Assembly (NCBI GenBank): GCA_023411555.1
Contig: JAEYOQ010000018.1
Coordinates: forward strand, 1-48,031
DNA length: 48,031 bases
Direction: 5' to 3'
Source of the DNA: Bacillota bacterium
GTDB taxonomy: Bacteria; Bacillota; Clostridia; Lachnospirales; Lachnospiraceae
The first letter of the stretch is position 1; every line of letters starts with the position of its first letter. A program made the translations under genes and the position numbers. The notes under the pieces were generated by a model. That model worked only from the letters and a program-made list of their open reading frames with translations, did no database searches and was not told the DNA's origin. Positions 15,762 through 25,027 of the stretch are shown here, in pieces.

Positions 15762-16982
15762 TTAAAACCTTACACGTATTGTACTGATGACACCGTCTAA
15801 GTATTCTTTCTTCTCTTTCATATCCTGTTCTGTCATACTTTCTGTGATAAAAGCATACTCATTGTCAACTCCCGGTGCTACGACCTCCTCAACCTCACCA
15901 AAGAGCTTCTTAACCTCTGATTTCGCAAGCACTTTATCTCCTTCCACACGGATAAAGAAACGATGCTTCACAAGGTTGATATCGGACAACTCCAGTTTAC
16001 GACTGCTCCATATCGTCCATATATTCTTTTCCAGATGTTTTGCAGCATCTACCACATCCGCTACCACAGCACTTGCAGTCGGAAGCTTTCCTGCTCCGCT
16101 CCCATAGAACATAACATCACCTATTACATTCCCTCTGACAAATATTCCATTGAAAACATCATTCACACTAAATAGAGGATGATTTGCTTTAATAAGCACC
16201 GGAGCTACCATAGCATATACCTGAGAATCATTGCTACGGATACTAGAGGCAAACAGCTTTATTCTAGCACCTAAGGCTTTGGCATATTTAATATCGATAT
16301 CTGTTATCTTTGTGATTCCTTCTGTATAAATATCCTCAAAATCCACCTGCATTCCAAATGCTAAAGAAGAAAGGATTGCAATCTTTCTGCATGCATCATG
16401 CCCCTCTATATCCGCTGCCGGATTCCGTTCTGCATAACCCATGTTTTGCGCATTACTTAGAGCAGTATCAAAATCAAGGCCTTCCTCACTCATTCTTGAC
16501 AGAATATAGTTTGTAGTTCCATTGAGAATACCCGTAATTTCAACTATTTCATCTGCAGTTAACGATTGATTTAAGGGTCGAATGATTGGAATTCCACCAC
16601 CGACACTAGCTTCAAATAGGAAATTCAGATTACGTTCCTTTGCCAGATCCAGAAGCTCAGCCCCATGCTTTGCTACTAATTCTTTATTGGAGGTTACAAC
16701 ACTCTTTCCCTTTAGCAGCGCTTGCTTTACGAAACTATAGGCGGGTTCAACACCTCCCATAACTTCTACAACGATTTTAACCTCCGGATCCTCCATTATA
16801 ATATTAACGTCATGAACCAGTTTTTCCATTACTGGATCCCCTGGGAATTCCCTCAGGTCCAGAACATACTTAACATCAATCTGGTCTCCTGCTCTTTTGG
16901 TAATGCTATCACCATTTATCCCAAGTACCTCGATCACACCGGATCCAATCGTGCCGTATCCTAAGACTGCTATATTTATCAT
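15762..16982 (-). CDS. hom: Homoserine dehydrogenase
   Basis: Hom reduces aspartate semialdehyde to homoserine using NAD(P)H, the branch point to threonine and methionine. The NAD-binding GYGTIGSGV is at the N-terminus, the family signature GILNGTTNYIL and AADIEGHDACRK (catalytic region) are in the middle, and a C-terminal ACT domain (from about residue 325, HRFFIRVEGDK) gives feedback control. ATG 16982 has AGGAGG eight bases upstream; a GTG one codon earlier is also possible. It lies between the pheB-like gene and the apgM-like gene in one transcription direction. Confidence 0.95.
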   Translation of the reverse strand: MINIAVLGYGTIGSGVIEVLGINGDSITKRAGDQIDVKYVLDLREFPGDPVMEKLVHDVNIIMEDPEVKIVVEVMGGVEPAYSFVKQALLKGKSVVTSNKELVAKHGAELLDLAKERNLNFLFEASVGGGIPIIRPLNQSLTADEIVEITGILNGTTNYILSRMSEEGLDFDTALSNAQNMGYAERNPAADIEGHDACRKIAILSSLAFGMQVDFEDIYTEGITKITDIDIKYAKALGARIKLFASSIRSNDSQVYAMVAPVLIKANHPLFSVNDVFNGIFVRGNVIGDVMFYGSGAGKLPTASAVVADVVDAAKHLEKNIWTIWSSRKLELSDINLVKHRFFIRVEGDKVLAKSEVKKLFGEVEEVVAPGVDNEYAFITESMTEQDMKEKKEYLDGVISTIRVRF

Positions 16983-17061
16983 CACTGCTCCTCCTGTTCT
17001 GTAGCAACTATCATCTCTATCAGTGAAGTTCTTTACTATGTCAATTCATCTCTCTATCTTA

Positions 17062-17195
17062 AGTTTGTACTAAGAATGACACAGGTGCAAACTTTTTCAC
17101 AATTCCAGGTACAACCTTTTCTCAACCCGGAAGAACAAGGAGTGAGCACCTTTGTAACAACTTCGTAGTTCTTCCCATGTGAATTAATGATTTTT
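17062..17195. repeat. Diverged copy of the 39-kb hairpin repeat
   Basis: From 17062 the sequence matches the repeat at 39141-39493. It has AAGTTTGTNC-like and GTGCAAACTT arms, then GGAAGAACAAGGAG and CTTCGTAGTTCTTCCCATGT separated by exactly the same distance (47 bases outer stem to outer stem). The outer stem GGAAGAAC/GTTCTTCC is conserved while the inner stem has diverged. It lies between hom and the pheB-like gene. Confidence 0.7.
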
Positions 17196-17206
17196 ATTAA
17201 TTCACA

Positions 17207-17647
17207 TTATTCTCTGGAAACCAGCTTTACATAGTGGACACCATCCATAGCCTCAATCGATTCAATCATTTGCGAAGTACTGTCGGTCTGTGGCAGTATC
17301 TCAATGCTAAGGGTCAATAAAGCTATTCCGTTAACCGGAATACTCTGATGTATCGTAAGAATGTTGGCTTCGCATCTTGCCACCTGGTTTAGTACCTTGG
17401 AAAGCAAGCCTGGCTTATCATCCATCTGTAACATAAAGGTGATTGTCTTCCCTCTGGTATTTTCATAAAACGGGAATATGTCATCGCGATATTTATAGAA
17501 AGAGCTTCTGCTGATCTCTACCGCATCGGTAGCTTCCTGAACAGTCATTACCCTTTCGGAATCCAGAAGTCTTTTTGCTTCTACGACCTTTAATAGTACC
17601 TCCGGTACCGCTTTCTTTTTTACAATAAAATACTGATCTTCCTTCAT
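17207..17647 (-). CDS. PheB-like ACT-domain regulatory protein
   Basis: A 146-residue protein has an N-terminal helix-turn-helix-like region (VMTVQEATDAVEISRSSFYKYRDDIFPF, about 34-62) and a C-terminal ACT domain (about 70-145, FMLQMDDKPGLLSKVLNQVA). This is the UPF0735/PheB type found upstream of hom and thrB in Firmicutes. It probably senses an amino acid and modulates the aspartate-family operon, though its activity is not established. It has a strong AGGAGG start site and is the first gene after the promoter at 17743. Confidence 0.9.
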   Translation of the reverse strand: MKEDQYFIVKKKAVPEVLLKVVEAKRLLDSERVMTVQEATDAVEISRSSFYKYRDDIFPFYENTRGKTITFMLQMDDKPGLLSKVLNQVARCEANILTIHQSIPVNGIALLTLSIEILPQTDSTSQMIESIEAMDGVHYVKLVSRE

Positions 17648-17742
17648 GTGTTTAACACCTCCTGATGTTTTTCAGGGTAGCATACGTATGAAACTTAATC
17701 ATTTGTATTCTTATGAGATACAATTGTCTTTCTAAGAAAGAT

Positions 17743-17771
17743 ATACTACCATATATTAATTCATTATGCAA
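17743..17771 (-). promoter_or_regulatory. Promoter of the pheB-hom-apgM-lysC operon
   Basis: Minus strand -35 TTGCAT (17766-17771), a 17-base spacer and -10 TAGTAT (17743-17748) preceded by TGG. The leader to the ATG is about 90 bases, and no lysine or T-box type element was recognised in it. Confidence 0.65.
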
Positions 17772-17909
17772 TAGCATTTTACCATCTTCCGTCCAAAAAA
17801 TAAAGTTTTGTTACTTATGCTTGAAAGAGATGTGATAATTATTAATTATTTTGTATAATAATTAATTAAGTACTGTTTTTGTTGCATAGAAGCTCGCTTT
17901 TTTAGTAAC

Positions 17910-17937
17910 AAAAAAGGAGGAAGTCAATCCTCCTCCT
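17910..17937 (-). terminator. Terminator of the amino-acid ABC operon
   Basis: Minus strand hairpin AGGAGGA/TCCTCCT with a nine-base loop, then six T. It lies 25 bases after the ATPase stop. Confidence 0.85.
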
Positions 17938-17961
17938 GAATATTTATCGGGTAACGCTGGT

Positions 17962-18684
17962 TTATAAGATTTTTGATAAAAACTCTTGCAATCTTGGATG
18001 TGTCGGATGTTCAAAGAATTTATCAGGGGTATTCTGTTCCACAATCAAACCTTCATCCATGAAAAGAATACGGGTTGCCACCTTTTTTGCGAAACGCATC
18101 TCATGGGTAACAACAACCATAGTCATTCCCTCATCAGCCAGCTGTGCCATCAGATCAAGAACCTCTCCAACCATCTCTGGATCAAGGGCTGAGGTCGGCT
18201 CATCAAAGAGCATAACATCCGGATTCATAGCAAGTGCTCGTACGATTGCTATTCGTTGCTTCTGTCCACCGGATAATTGATTTGGGTATGCCTTTGCCTT
18301 CTCTGTCAGCCCAATACGCTGGAGCAATTCATATGCCTTATGCTCTGCCTGCTCCTTCGTCATAATTCCATGCTTAACAGGAGCCAGTGTTATATTCTCC
18401 AATACGGAAAGATGGGGAAAAAGGTTGAACTGCTGAAATACCATACCCATCTTGCAGCGTATCTTGTTAATATCAGCATTCTTATCGGTTATGTTGGTTC
18501 CTTCGAACCAAATCTCACCTGCGGTAGGAACCTCAAGTAGATTCAGACAACGTAAAAAGGTTGACTTTCCGGAGCCAGAGGGCCCTATCACTACTACCTT
18601 TTCACCCTTTTGAATCGTTTCATCGATTCCCTTAAGCACCTTCTGCTGACCGAAGGCCTTCTGTAAATTCTTAGTGACGATCAC
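17962..18684 (-). CDS. Polar amino-acid ABC importer, ATP-binding protein
   Basis: The ATPase powers uptake together with the permease and binding protein upstream. Walker A GPSGSGKST is at about residues 34-42, followed by Q-loop VFQQFNLFPHLSV, signature LSGGQKQR, Walker B VMLFDEPTSALDP and the H-loop VVTHEM. This is the GlnQ/HisP class. I choose GTG 18684 (240 residues), which has AGGAGG about ten bases upstream and overlaps the permease 3' end by 14 bases; a TTG at 18705 would put the Shine-Dalgarno inside the gene. The substrate could be glutamine, cystine or arginine. Confidence 0.93.
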   Translation of the reverse strand: MIVTKNLQKAFGQQKVLKGIDETIQKGEKVVVIGPSGSGKSTFLRCLNLLEVPTAGEIWFEGTNITDKNADINKIRCKMGMVFQQFNLFPHLSVLENITLAPVKHGIMTKEQAEHKAYELLQRIGLTEKAKAYPNQLSGGQKQRIAIVRALAMNPDVMLFDEPTSALDPEMVGEVLDLMAQLADEGMTMVVVTHEMRFAKKVATRILFMDEGLIVEQNTPDKFFEHPTHPRLQEFLSKIL

Positions 18685-19363
18685 CCTTAGCCAACCTCCT
18701 TTCAAATACGTTTAGTAGTTTGGTTAACCCCATTACCAACACGAGATAGCATGCCGCTGCAACAACGAGGGGCGGTAATATATCCCAGGTTCTGGAGCCC
18801 ACATATTGAGCCGCCTTTGTTAAATCCGTTACCGCAATAACGCCTGCAACAGAGGTCTCCTTAATTAATACAATAAACTCATTACCAAGGGCTGGCAGAA
18901 TATTACGTATTGCCTGGGGTAATATAATTAACCTCATTGTCTGAAAGTAATTGAGACCCAAGGATCTGCCGGCTTCCATCTGTCCTCGATCAATGGATTC
19001 TATTCCAGCGCGAATAATCTCTGCAACATAGGCGCCTGAATTAATACCAAAGCACACCGCTCCGACCACCAACTCGTTCGTATTACGAGAAGTAAAGATC
19101 AGATTGTATATAATCAACAACTGCACCATCAACGGTGTTCCACGAATGATATTGATATATATATTACATATTGATACCAGCCATCTCAGCTTAGAATTCA
19201 TGGCAGTAACCTTCACAATTGCTACCAATACACCGATGGCACTACCTAAAAGGATTGCAAAAAAGGATATCAGAAGTGTAACCTTCAGACCATCCAGATA
19301 TGCCAGATATCGCTGATCAGGAAATATCGCATTATAAAAGTGTACGCGTAAACTCTCTAACAA
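18671..19363 (-). CDS. Polar amino-acid ABC importer, permease
   Basis: This is a HisM/GlnP-class membrane permease with about five transmembrane segments, DGLKVTLLISFFAILLGSAIGV near the start, RGTPLMVQLLIIYN, and the EAA loop EAGRSLGLNYFQTMRLIILPQAIRNILPALGNEF. I start it at TTG 19363 (230 residues), which has AGGAGG seven bases upstream. The frame is open to 19399, but that extension encodes the Shine-Dalgarno as GGR. It overlaps the ATPase gene by 14 bases. Confidence 0.92.
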   Translation of the reverse strand: MLESLRVHFYNAIFPDQRYLAYLDGLKVTLLISFFAILLGSAIGVLVAIVKVTAMNSKLRWLVSICNIYINIIRGTPLMVQLLIIYNLIFTSRNTNELVVGAVCFGINSGAYVAEIIRAGIESIDRGQMEAGRSLGLNYFQTMRLIILPQAIRNILPALGNEFIVLIKETSVAGVIAVTDLTKAAQYVGSRTWDILPPLVVAAACYLVLVMGLTKLLNVFERRLAKGDRH

Positions 19364-19487
19364 TTTCCTACCTCCTAATAAAACATTTATAGTAACCATT
19401 CAATCCCCTGAGAAACCTAGTTTTTGAAGCACCAGCTTCAAGCACGTCATTCTACATACCTGAATAGATACCAATTCCTTATTTAAT

Positions 19488-19522
19488 GATAAAAAGTACG
19501 CTTCGCAAACTACTATTGTCAT
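19488..19522 (-). repeat. Short hairpin motif, copy 1 (also at 28308)
   Basis: The 35-base plus-strand sequence starts GATAAAAAGTACG and ends TATTGTCAT. It matches 28308-28343 at most positions. It lies between the binding-protein gene and the permease gene. See the copy at 28308 for the better-paired version. Confidence 0.55.
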
Positions 19523-19544
19523 GGAATGGAAGCGCAAACAAAGA

Positions 19545-19577
19545 CAGGAGCTGTTTGCATATTGATAACAGCTCCTG
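19545..19577 (-). terminator. Intercistronic hairpin after the binding-protein gene
   Basis: An 11-base perfect stem CAGGAGCTGTT/AACAGCTCCTG (19545-19555, 19567-19577) is followed on the minus strand by TCTTTGTTTG. It is probably a partial terminator or mRNA-stability hairpin that leaves more binding protein than membrane subunits. Confidence 0.65.
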
Positions 19578-19602
19578 GTACTCAGTGAGAATTCAACACG
19601 AA

Positions 19603-20346
19603 CTATTTGCTTGTATGATTAGCCGTAAACTCCTCTATCTTACCATTATCCTTTAATTCCTGAATCACCTTATTAATGTCCTCCAGTAACTTTGAATTAC
19701 CCTTCTTTACTGCAATTGCATACTTATCCTGGAATAACTCTCCATCAAGGATTGCCAGCTCCGGATTCGCTTCTACTAATTCTTGTGCCGGATATTGATC
19801 CATAACGATACAATCAATTTTGCTGTTCTTCAGATCCTCTGCTGCCTGAGCAAACTTTGTATATCTCTTTACTTCCTTTGTCGCAAGACCGGAAACATAA
19901 AAATCAGCGATATTTCCTTGTTGAACACCAACCACTTTATCTGCTAAATCATCATCCGATACAACAGTAACTGCAGGGGTTGCCTTATTCACAACCACTA
20001 CCTCTGTGGAGTTTACGTAGTCAATAGAGAAATCCATAACCTTTTTACGCTCTTCATCCACAGATACACCAGCCGCTACGAAATCAACTGTTCCATTCTG
20101 CACAGCAAGTAAGGCACCGTCAAAATCCATATTTCTGATTTCAAGCTCTTTTCCCATTGCATCAGCTATTGCCTTAGCAATGTCCATATCAACACCTACT
20201 ACCTGATTTCCTTCCATATATTCATAAGGAGCAAAACCAGCTTCCGTGCCGACTATCAAGGTATTACTTTCCTTTTTCGCACAGCCTGCAAACATAGTAG
20301 CTGTCAAAGCTGCAACTGCAATCATACCGATAAAACTTTTTTTCAT
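19603..20346 (-). CDS. Amino-acid ABC importer, lipoprotein binding protein
   Basis: A family 3 extracellular solute-binding lipoprotein. The signal peptide ends in a lipobox with the lipidated cysteine at residue 22 (MFAGCAKK). The mature part begins LIVGTEAGFAPYEY and contains GVDMDIAKAIADAMG, VDFVAAGVSVDEERKKVMDFS and the C-terminal INKVIQELKDNGKIEEF, all typical of polar amino-acid binders. It is 247 residues, normal length. It lies 37 bases after cheW and upstream of the permease and ATPase, giving a complete importer. Confidence 0.93.
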   Translation of the reverse strand: MKKSFIGMIAVAALTATMFAGCAKKESNTLIVGTEAGFAPYEYMEGNQVVGVDMDIAKAIADAMGKELEIRNMDFDGALLAVQNGTVDFVAAGVSVDEERKKVMDFSIDYVNSTEVVVVNKATPAVTVVSDDDLADKVVGVQQGNIADFYVSGLATKEVKRYTKFAQAAEDLKNSKIDCIVMDQYPAQELVEANPELAILDGELFQDKYAIAVKKGNSKLLEDINKVIQELKDNGKIEEFTANHTSK

Positions 20347-20383
20347 AATATATCGCCCTTTCTTTTTTCCAAAAAAGAAAACA

Positions 20384-20839
20384 TCATTTCTTGATGACTT
20401 TCATAATCTTACTTTGTTCATCCTCGGATAAAATACTATTCTGATCTAGAATCACAATTAATCGATCATCTACATTTGATACCTTCTTCATATATGAAGT
20501 ATCCTTATTCTTCACGATGGAAGGTACCTCAAAAACCTGCTCTTCTTCAAACTCAACAATCTCTGTCATTTTATCAATTTCATAAGCAATCTGAATTCCA
20601 TTTGAGGTCGTGATAATAAATCTGGTATCATCATCCGGTTGGATATCCGGTAAGCCGAATTTTCTGCGAAGACTGTAAACCGGGATTACATCCCCTCTAA
20701 GCCTGATAATACCTTTAAGATTATTCGAAAAGCCTGCCACGGGTTCGATGTTCATGTACTTCTCGATAATATTAACCTCCATAATATCCATTCCATACTC
20801 TCTGTCTCCAAGTATGAAAACAGCCTGCTTTGTCTGCAT
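20384..20839 (-). CDS. CheW-like chemotaxis coupling protein
   Basis: A single CheW domain fills all 151 residues: QAVFILGDREYGMDIMEVNIIEKYM at the start, the hallmark LKGIIRLRGDVIPVYSLRRKFGLP in the middle, and DRLIVILDQNSILSEDE at the end. CheW-like proteins bridge chemoreceptors and the CheA kinase. It is 14 bases downstream of prfB and not near other chemotaxis genes in this window. It could therefore be an extra coupling protein rather than the main CheW. Confidence 0.88.
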   Translation of the reverse strand: MQTKQAVFILGDREYGMDIMEVNIIEKYMNIEPVAGFSNNLKGIIRLRGDVIPVYSLRRKFGLPDIQPDDDTRFIITTSNGIQIAYEIDKMTEIVEFEEEQVFEVPSIVKNKDTSYMKKVSNVDDRLIVILDQNSILSEDEQSKIMKVIKK

Positions 20840-20853
20840 TCGTACCCCTCCTT

Positions 20854-21979
20854 TTAGGATTCTTTGCTAGTGTTATTTTGTGCGTTCCATTTTAAATATG
20901 CGTTTATAAATGGATCCAAATTACCATCCAAGACGTTGATGGCATTTCCGACTTCCTCATTCGTACGATGATCCTTAACTAAGGTATAAGGTTGCATAAC
21001 ATAAGAACGAATTTGGTTTCCCCAAGCGATATCCTTTACTTCACCACGGATACCGGAGATCTTCTCAAGGTTCTCCTGCTGCTTCAAAAGATACAGCTTT
21101 GCCTTCAGCATCTTCATTGCTTTATCCTTGTTCTGCAACTGGGATCTCTCATTCTGACACTGTACCACAATATTAGTCGGAAGATGAGTTATACGAATAG
21201 CAGATGAGGTTTTATTTACATGCTGCCCACCAGCACCACTGGATCGGTAGGTATCAATTCTTAAATCCTCTTCATTAATTTCTATTCCAGTATCCTCCTC
21301 AATATCCGGCATTACATCACAGGACACAAAAGAGGTCTGTCGTTTTCCCGCAGCATTAAAGGGTGAAATTCGCACTAATCTGTGTACACCTCGTTCGGAT
21401 TTCAAATAACCGTACGCATTCTCGCCACTGATCTCCAGGGTTACCGATTTTAGACCCGCTTCCTCTCCTTCCAGAAAATCAATCATCTCTGATGAGAAGC
21501 CCTTTTTATCTGCCCATCTCTGGTACATACGGCATAGCATACTTGCCCAGTCACAACTCTCTGTTCCACCGGCACCTGCGTGTAAGGTAATAATCGCATT
21601 ATACTTATCGTAATCACCTGACAGAAGCGTTTTAAGCTTAAGCTCTTCCAGATCTTTAATAAAGATATTCAAGGCCTCTTCAATCTCAGGAAGCAAGCTT
21701 GCATCATTCTCTTCATAACCCATTTGAATCAAGGTCTGTACGTCGTCGAAATCTCTCTTTAGATGATTATATCCATCGATCGTATCCTTGAGATTCTTTA
21801 ATTCCTTCATATAACCCTGAGCTTTTTCGTTGTCATCCCAAAACCCGGGTTCTTCCATCGTTTGTTCGATTTCTCTGACTCTTAGGCTCTTATTAGCCAG
21901 GTCAAAGTGAATCCCCCACTTCAATTAATGGCTTTTCGTAAGTACTTAATGTATATTTATACTGATCTAATTCTACCAC
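20854..21979 (-). CDS. prfB: Peptide chain release factor 2, programmed +1 frameshift
   Basis: RF2 ends translation at UGA and UAA. The long frame ends at 20854 and carries SPFNAAGKRQTS (stop-codon recognition) and SSGAGGQHVNKTSS (peptidyl-transferase GGQ). The true start is GTG 21979, with GAGGTG upstream. The first frame reads 25 codons and meets TGA as codon 26 (21902-21904), in the classic context: a G-rich internal Shine-Dalgarno, then CTT TGA C. A +1 slip on CTT joins it to the long frame (from 21903), giving 374 residues. This is self-regulation by RF2 level. Annotating only the long frame truncates the N-terminus. Confidence 0.95.
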
Positions 21980-21998
21980 TAAATCACCTCTTTACTGT

Positions 21999-22027
21999 AT
22001 TATATATTAGTATTTATAAAATCTCAA
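21999..22027 (-). promoter_or_regulatory. prfB promoter
   Basis: Minus strand -35 TTGAGA (22022-22027), a 17-base spacer and -10 TATAAT (21999-22004). The predicted leader is very short, with the Shine-Dalgarno almost at the 5' end. Confidence 0.8.
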
Positions 22028-22178
22028 CATATTTTGCATATAAATGCAATCTTTTTTCAACTTTTACAAATCTGTATAAAAAAATGGCTAAAACCTGTTG
22101 TAATTCACAACAACAGAGAGCACGTTTGAAATTGTTACTACCGTTAATACTGTTCGAGCGATGCCATGAACTCGTATA

Positions 22179-22218
22179 CAAGGGACTGTTGCAATCATAT
22201 ATTTGCAACAGCCCCTTG
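22179..22218 (-). terminator. Hairpin downstream of secA
   Basis: Nearly perfect 15-base stem with the core CTGTTGCAA/TTGCAACAG around a short AT loop. The minus-strand tail TTGTATA is only a weak T run. It lies 50 bases after secA. Confidence 0.7.
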
Positions 22219-22268
22219 CTAACAATAGCTATATCGCGTTTTCAAAAGTAGCTGTCAGGCATTTATCT

Positions 22269-24842
22269 CTACGCATTTCTGCCACAGCAGTGTTTGTATT
22301 TTCTACCACTTCCGCAAGGGCAGGGATCATTAGGTTGAACCTTCTTTGTAGAACGCTTGATTGGAGCATTGGCCACGCTATCATCACGGTTTGTTCCAGT
22401 AACCTTCGCAACCTGCTCTCTCTCTACCTTCTGCTCAATACGAACATGGAACAAAGCCTTGATGGTATCCTCACGAATTGCAGAGGTCATGGCATCAAAC
22501 ATCTCGAAGCCCTGGAATTTATACTCTACTATCGGCTGACGCTGACCATAAGCCTGAAGCCCGATACCCTGGCGAAGCTGGTCCATATCATCAATATGAT
22601 CCATCCATTTATGATCAATCACCTTTAGTAAGATGACACGCTCGATCTCTCTGATTTGCTCTATCTCCGGGAATTCTGCTTCCTTTGCTTCATACAGCTT
22701 AACCGCTTCTTCCTTAAGCTGCTGTAAAAGATCGTTCTTTTGCATACCCGCAAGCTGCTTGGAGCCAATTTCTATCTTGGGCAAGGGTATAATCGGAAGA
22801 AGAAGATTGTTCAGTTCTTCAAGATCCCATTCCTCTGGAGACTGCTCATCACTAATCGTTGTATTTACACATCCTTCTACCGTATCTGTAATCATACGAT
22901 AGATGGTATCACGCATGCTCTCTCCATCTAAAACTCTCCGTCTCTCCTCGTAGATGATTTCTCTCTGCTCGTTATTGACCTGATCATATTCCAACAAGTT
23001 CTTTCTGATACCAAAATTATTGCTTTCAATTCTCTTCTGCGCTTTCTCAATCGCATTGGTCAGCATCTTATGCTCGATCTGCTCTCCCTCGGCCAGACCA
23101 AGGGAACTAAAGATACTCATTAATCTATCAGAGCCGAAGAGTCTCAATAGGTCGTCCTCTAATGAGATAAAGAAGCGAGATTCACCAGGATCACCCTGCC
23201 GTCCTGCACGACCACGTAGCTGATTATCAATACGTCTTGATTCATGACGCTCCGTACCGATAATCTTCAAGCCTCCGACTTCAACAACACCTTCACCCAG
23301 CTTAATATCCGTACCACGTCCTGCCATATTCGTCGCGATCGTTACAGCACCAAGTTGTCCGGCATCCGCTACAATTTCAGCCTCCAGCTCATGAAACTTT
23401 GCATTCAGTACCTTATGGGGTATATTATGCTTCTTCAGTATTGCGCTGATTTCCTCTGATGCTTCAATTGTTATGGTACCTACTAACACCGGCTGACCCT
23501 TTTTATGAGCAGCAATAATATCATTTATGATTGCATTCAGTTTCTCTTTTCTGGTTTTATATACCGCATCCTCTAAATCAATACGGGCTATCGGAACATT
23601 TGTAGGTACCTCGATAACATCCATACCATAAATCTCACGGAATTCCTTCTCTTCTGTCAGAGCAGTACCGGTCATACCACATTTCTTATTATACTTATTA
23701 AAGAAGTTCTGGAAGGTAATTGTCGCCAGTGTCTTACTTTCTCTCTTAACCTTAACATTTTCCTTTGCTTCAATTGCCTGATGCAGACCGTCGCTATAAC
23801 GTCTACCTGGCATAATTCTTCCGGTAAACTCATCTACAATCAGAACCTCATCCTCCTTGACCACATAATCCTTGTCACGGAACATTAAATTATGGGCCCT
23901 GAGGGCAAGTATAATATTATGCTGTATCTCCAGATTTTCAGGATCCGCCAAATTCTCTAGACTAAAGAAGCGTTCTACCTTCTTAACACCTTCCTCGGTT
24001 AGGTGAACATTTTTCTCTTTTTCATTTACGATATAATCGCCTGTCTCTTCGATATCTTCCTTCATGATGGCAGCCATCTTCGTGAGCTCAGCACTTGCTG
24101 TTCCCTTCTTAAGCTGTCTCGCAAGGATATCACAAACACGGTAGAGTTCAGTTGATTTTCCACTCTGACCAGAAATAATGAGTGGAGTTCTCGCTTCATC
24201 GATTAAGATTGAGTCGACCTCATCGATGATGGCATAATTAAGCTCGCGCTGTACCAGCTGTTCCTTGTAGATAACCATGTTATCCCTCAGATAATCAAAG
24301 CCCAATTCATTATTGGTTGCATAGGTAATATCACAAGCATAAGCCGCACGACGTTCTTCTTTATCAAGACTGTTAAGAATAACACCAACCTTTAATCCAA
24401 GAAATTCATGGATCTGACCCATCCACTCGGAGTCACGCTTTGCCAGGTAATCATTGACTGTTACTACATGAACACCCTTACCCGTCAATGCATTCAGATA
24501 GGACGGGAGTGTAGCCACCAGGGTCTTACCTTCACCGGTACGCATCTCTGTAATACGTCCTTGATGTAATATAACACCACCAATAAGCTGAACGCGGAAA
24601 TGACGTAATCCAATTACTCTCTTGGAGGCTTCCCTAACAGTAGCATAAGCTTCTACTAATATGTCATCCAGGGTCTCCCCATTTTTAAGTCTATTCTTGA
24701 ATTCTATGGTTTTTGCTTTTAATTCTTCATCAGTGAGTTTTACGTACTCCGGTTCCAATGCTTCTATCTTATCTACGATTGGTAATACACGTTTTACTTC
24801 TCTCTCACTGTGAGTACCAAATACCTTTTCTATTAATCCCAT
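22269..24842 (-). CDS. secA: Preprotein translocase ATPase SecA
   Basis: SecA is the motor that pushes secretory proteins through SecYEG. Seen in order: N-terminal MGLIEKVFG, Walker A RTGEGKT (residues 101-107), VNDYLAKRDSEWM, Walker B-type IDEVDSILIDEARTPLIISG, the NBD2 motifs TNMAGRGTDIKLG and ESRRIDNQLRGRAGRQGDPG, the helical scaffold, and a C-terminal SEC-C zinc motif CPCGSGRKYKHCCG. The 857-residue length is normal. It has its own promoter at 24897 and a hairpin at its 3' end. Confidence 0.97.
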   Translation of the reverse strand: MGLIEKVFGTHSEREVKRVLPIVDKIEALEPEYVKLTDEELKAKTIEFKNRLKNGETLDDILVEAYATVREASKRVIGLRHFRVQLIGGVILHQGRITEMRTGEGKTLVATLPSYLNALTGKGVHVVTVNDYLAKRDSEWMGQIHEFLGLKVGVILNSLDKEERRAAYACDITYATNNELGFDYLRDNMVIYKEQLVQRELNYAIIDEVDSILIDEARTPLIISGQSGKSTELYRVCDILARQLKKGTASAELTKMAAIMKEDIEETGDYIVNEKEKNVHLTEEGVKKVERFFSLENLADPENLEIQHNIILALRAHNLMFRDKDYVVKEDEVLIVDEFTGRIMPGRRYSDGLHQAIEAKENVKVKRESKTLATITFQNFFNKYNKKCGMTGTALTEEKEFREIYGMDVIEVPTNVPIARIDLEDAVYKTRKEKLNAIINDIIAAHKKGQPVLVGTITIEASEEISAILKKHNIPHKVLNAKFHELEAEIVADAGQLGAVTIATNMAGRGTDIKLGEGVVEVGGLKIIGTERHESRRIDNQLRGRAGRQGDPGESRFFISLEDDLLRLFGSDRLMSIFSSLGLAEGEQIEHKMLTNAIEKAQKRIESNNFGIRKNLLEYDQVNNEQREIIYEERRRVLDGESMRDTIYRMITDTVEGCVNTTISDEQSPEEWDLEELNNLLLPIIPLPKIEIGSKQLAGMQKNDLLQQLKEEAVKLYEAKEAEFPEIEQIREIERVILLKVIDHKWMDHIDDMDQLRQGIGLQAYGQRQPIVEYKFQGFEMFDAMTSAIREDTIKALFHVRIEQKVEREQVAKVTGTNRDDSVANAPIKRSTKKVQPNDPCPCGSGRKYKHCCGRNA

Positions 24843-24896
24843 TCCTTGTTCACTCCTGTACTTTCCAAATTTGATACCATAAATCGTTCAAATAGT

Positions 24897-24925
24897 ATTG
24901 TAACATTTACCTTAATACTATTCAA
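24897..24925 (-). promoter_or_regulatory. secA promoter
   Basis: Minus strand -35 TTGAAT (24920-24925), a 17-base spacer and -10 TACAAT (24897-24902). Confidence 0.75.
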
Positions 24926-24963
24926 CTTAATTTTAGCCCATGCCCATAAATTGACATATAAGA

Positions 24964-25002
24964 AAGGAGCTGTTCCGGTCTCACTCCCGGAGGCAGCTCC
25001 TT
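24964..25002 (-). terminator. hpf terminator
   Basis: Minus strand hairpin with AAGGAGCTG/CAGCTCCTT outer arms (24964-24972, 24994-25002), further imperfect pairing inside, and a TTTCTTAT tail. It lies just after hpf. Confidence 0.75.
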
Positions 25003-25027
25003 CATTTAAGTCTTAGCCAATTATATC

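Noticed and set aside
17648..17742. Lysine riboswitch or T-box before the aspartate-family operon
   Set aside because: The leader is only about 90 bases and has neither the lysine aptamer blocks nor a T-box sequence.
22014..22628. Several plus- and minus-strand ORFs of 60-141 codons around the secA 3' end
   Set aside because: They are frame shadows of secA or cross the hairpin region, with no ribosome binding sites.
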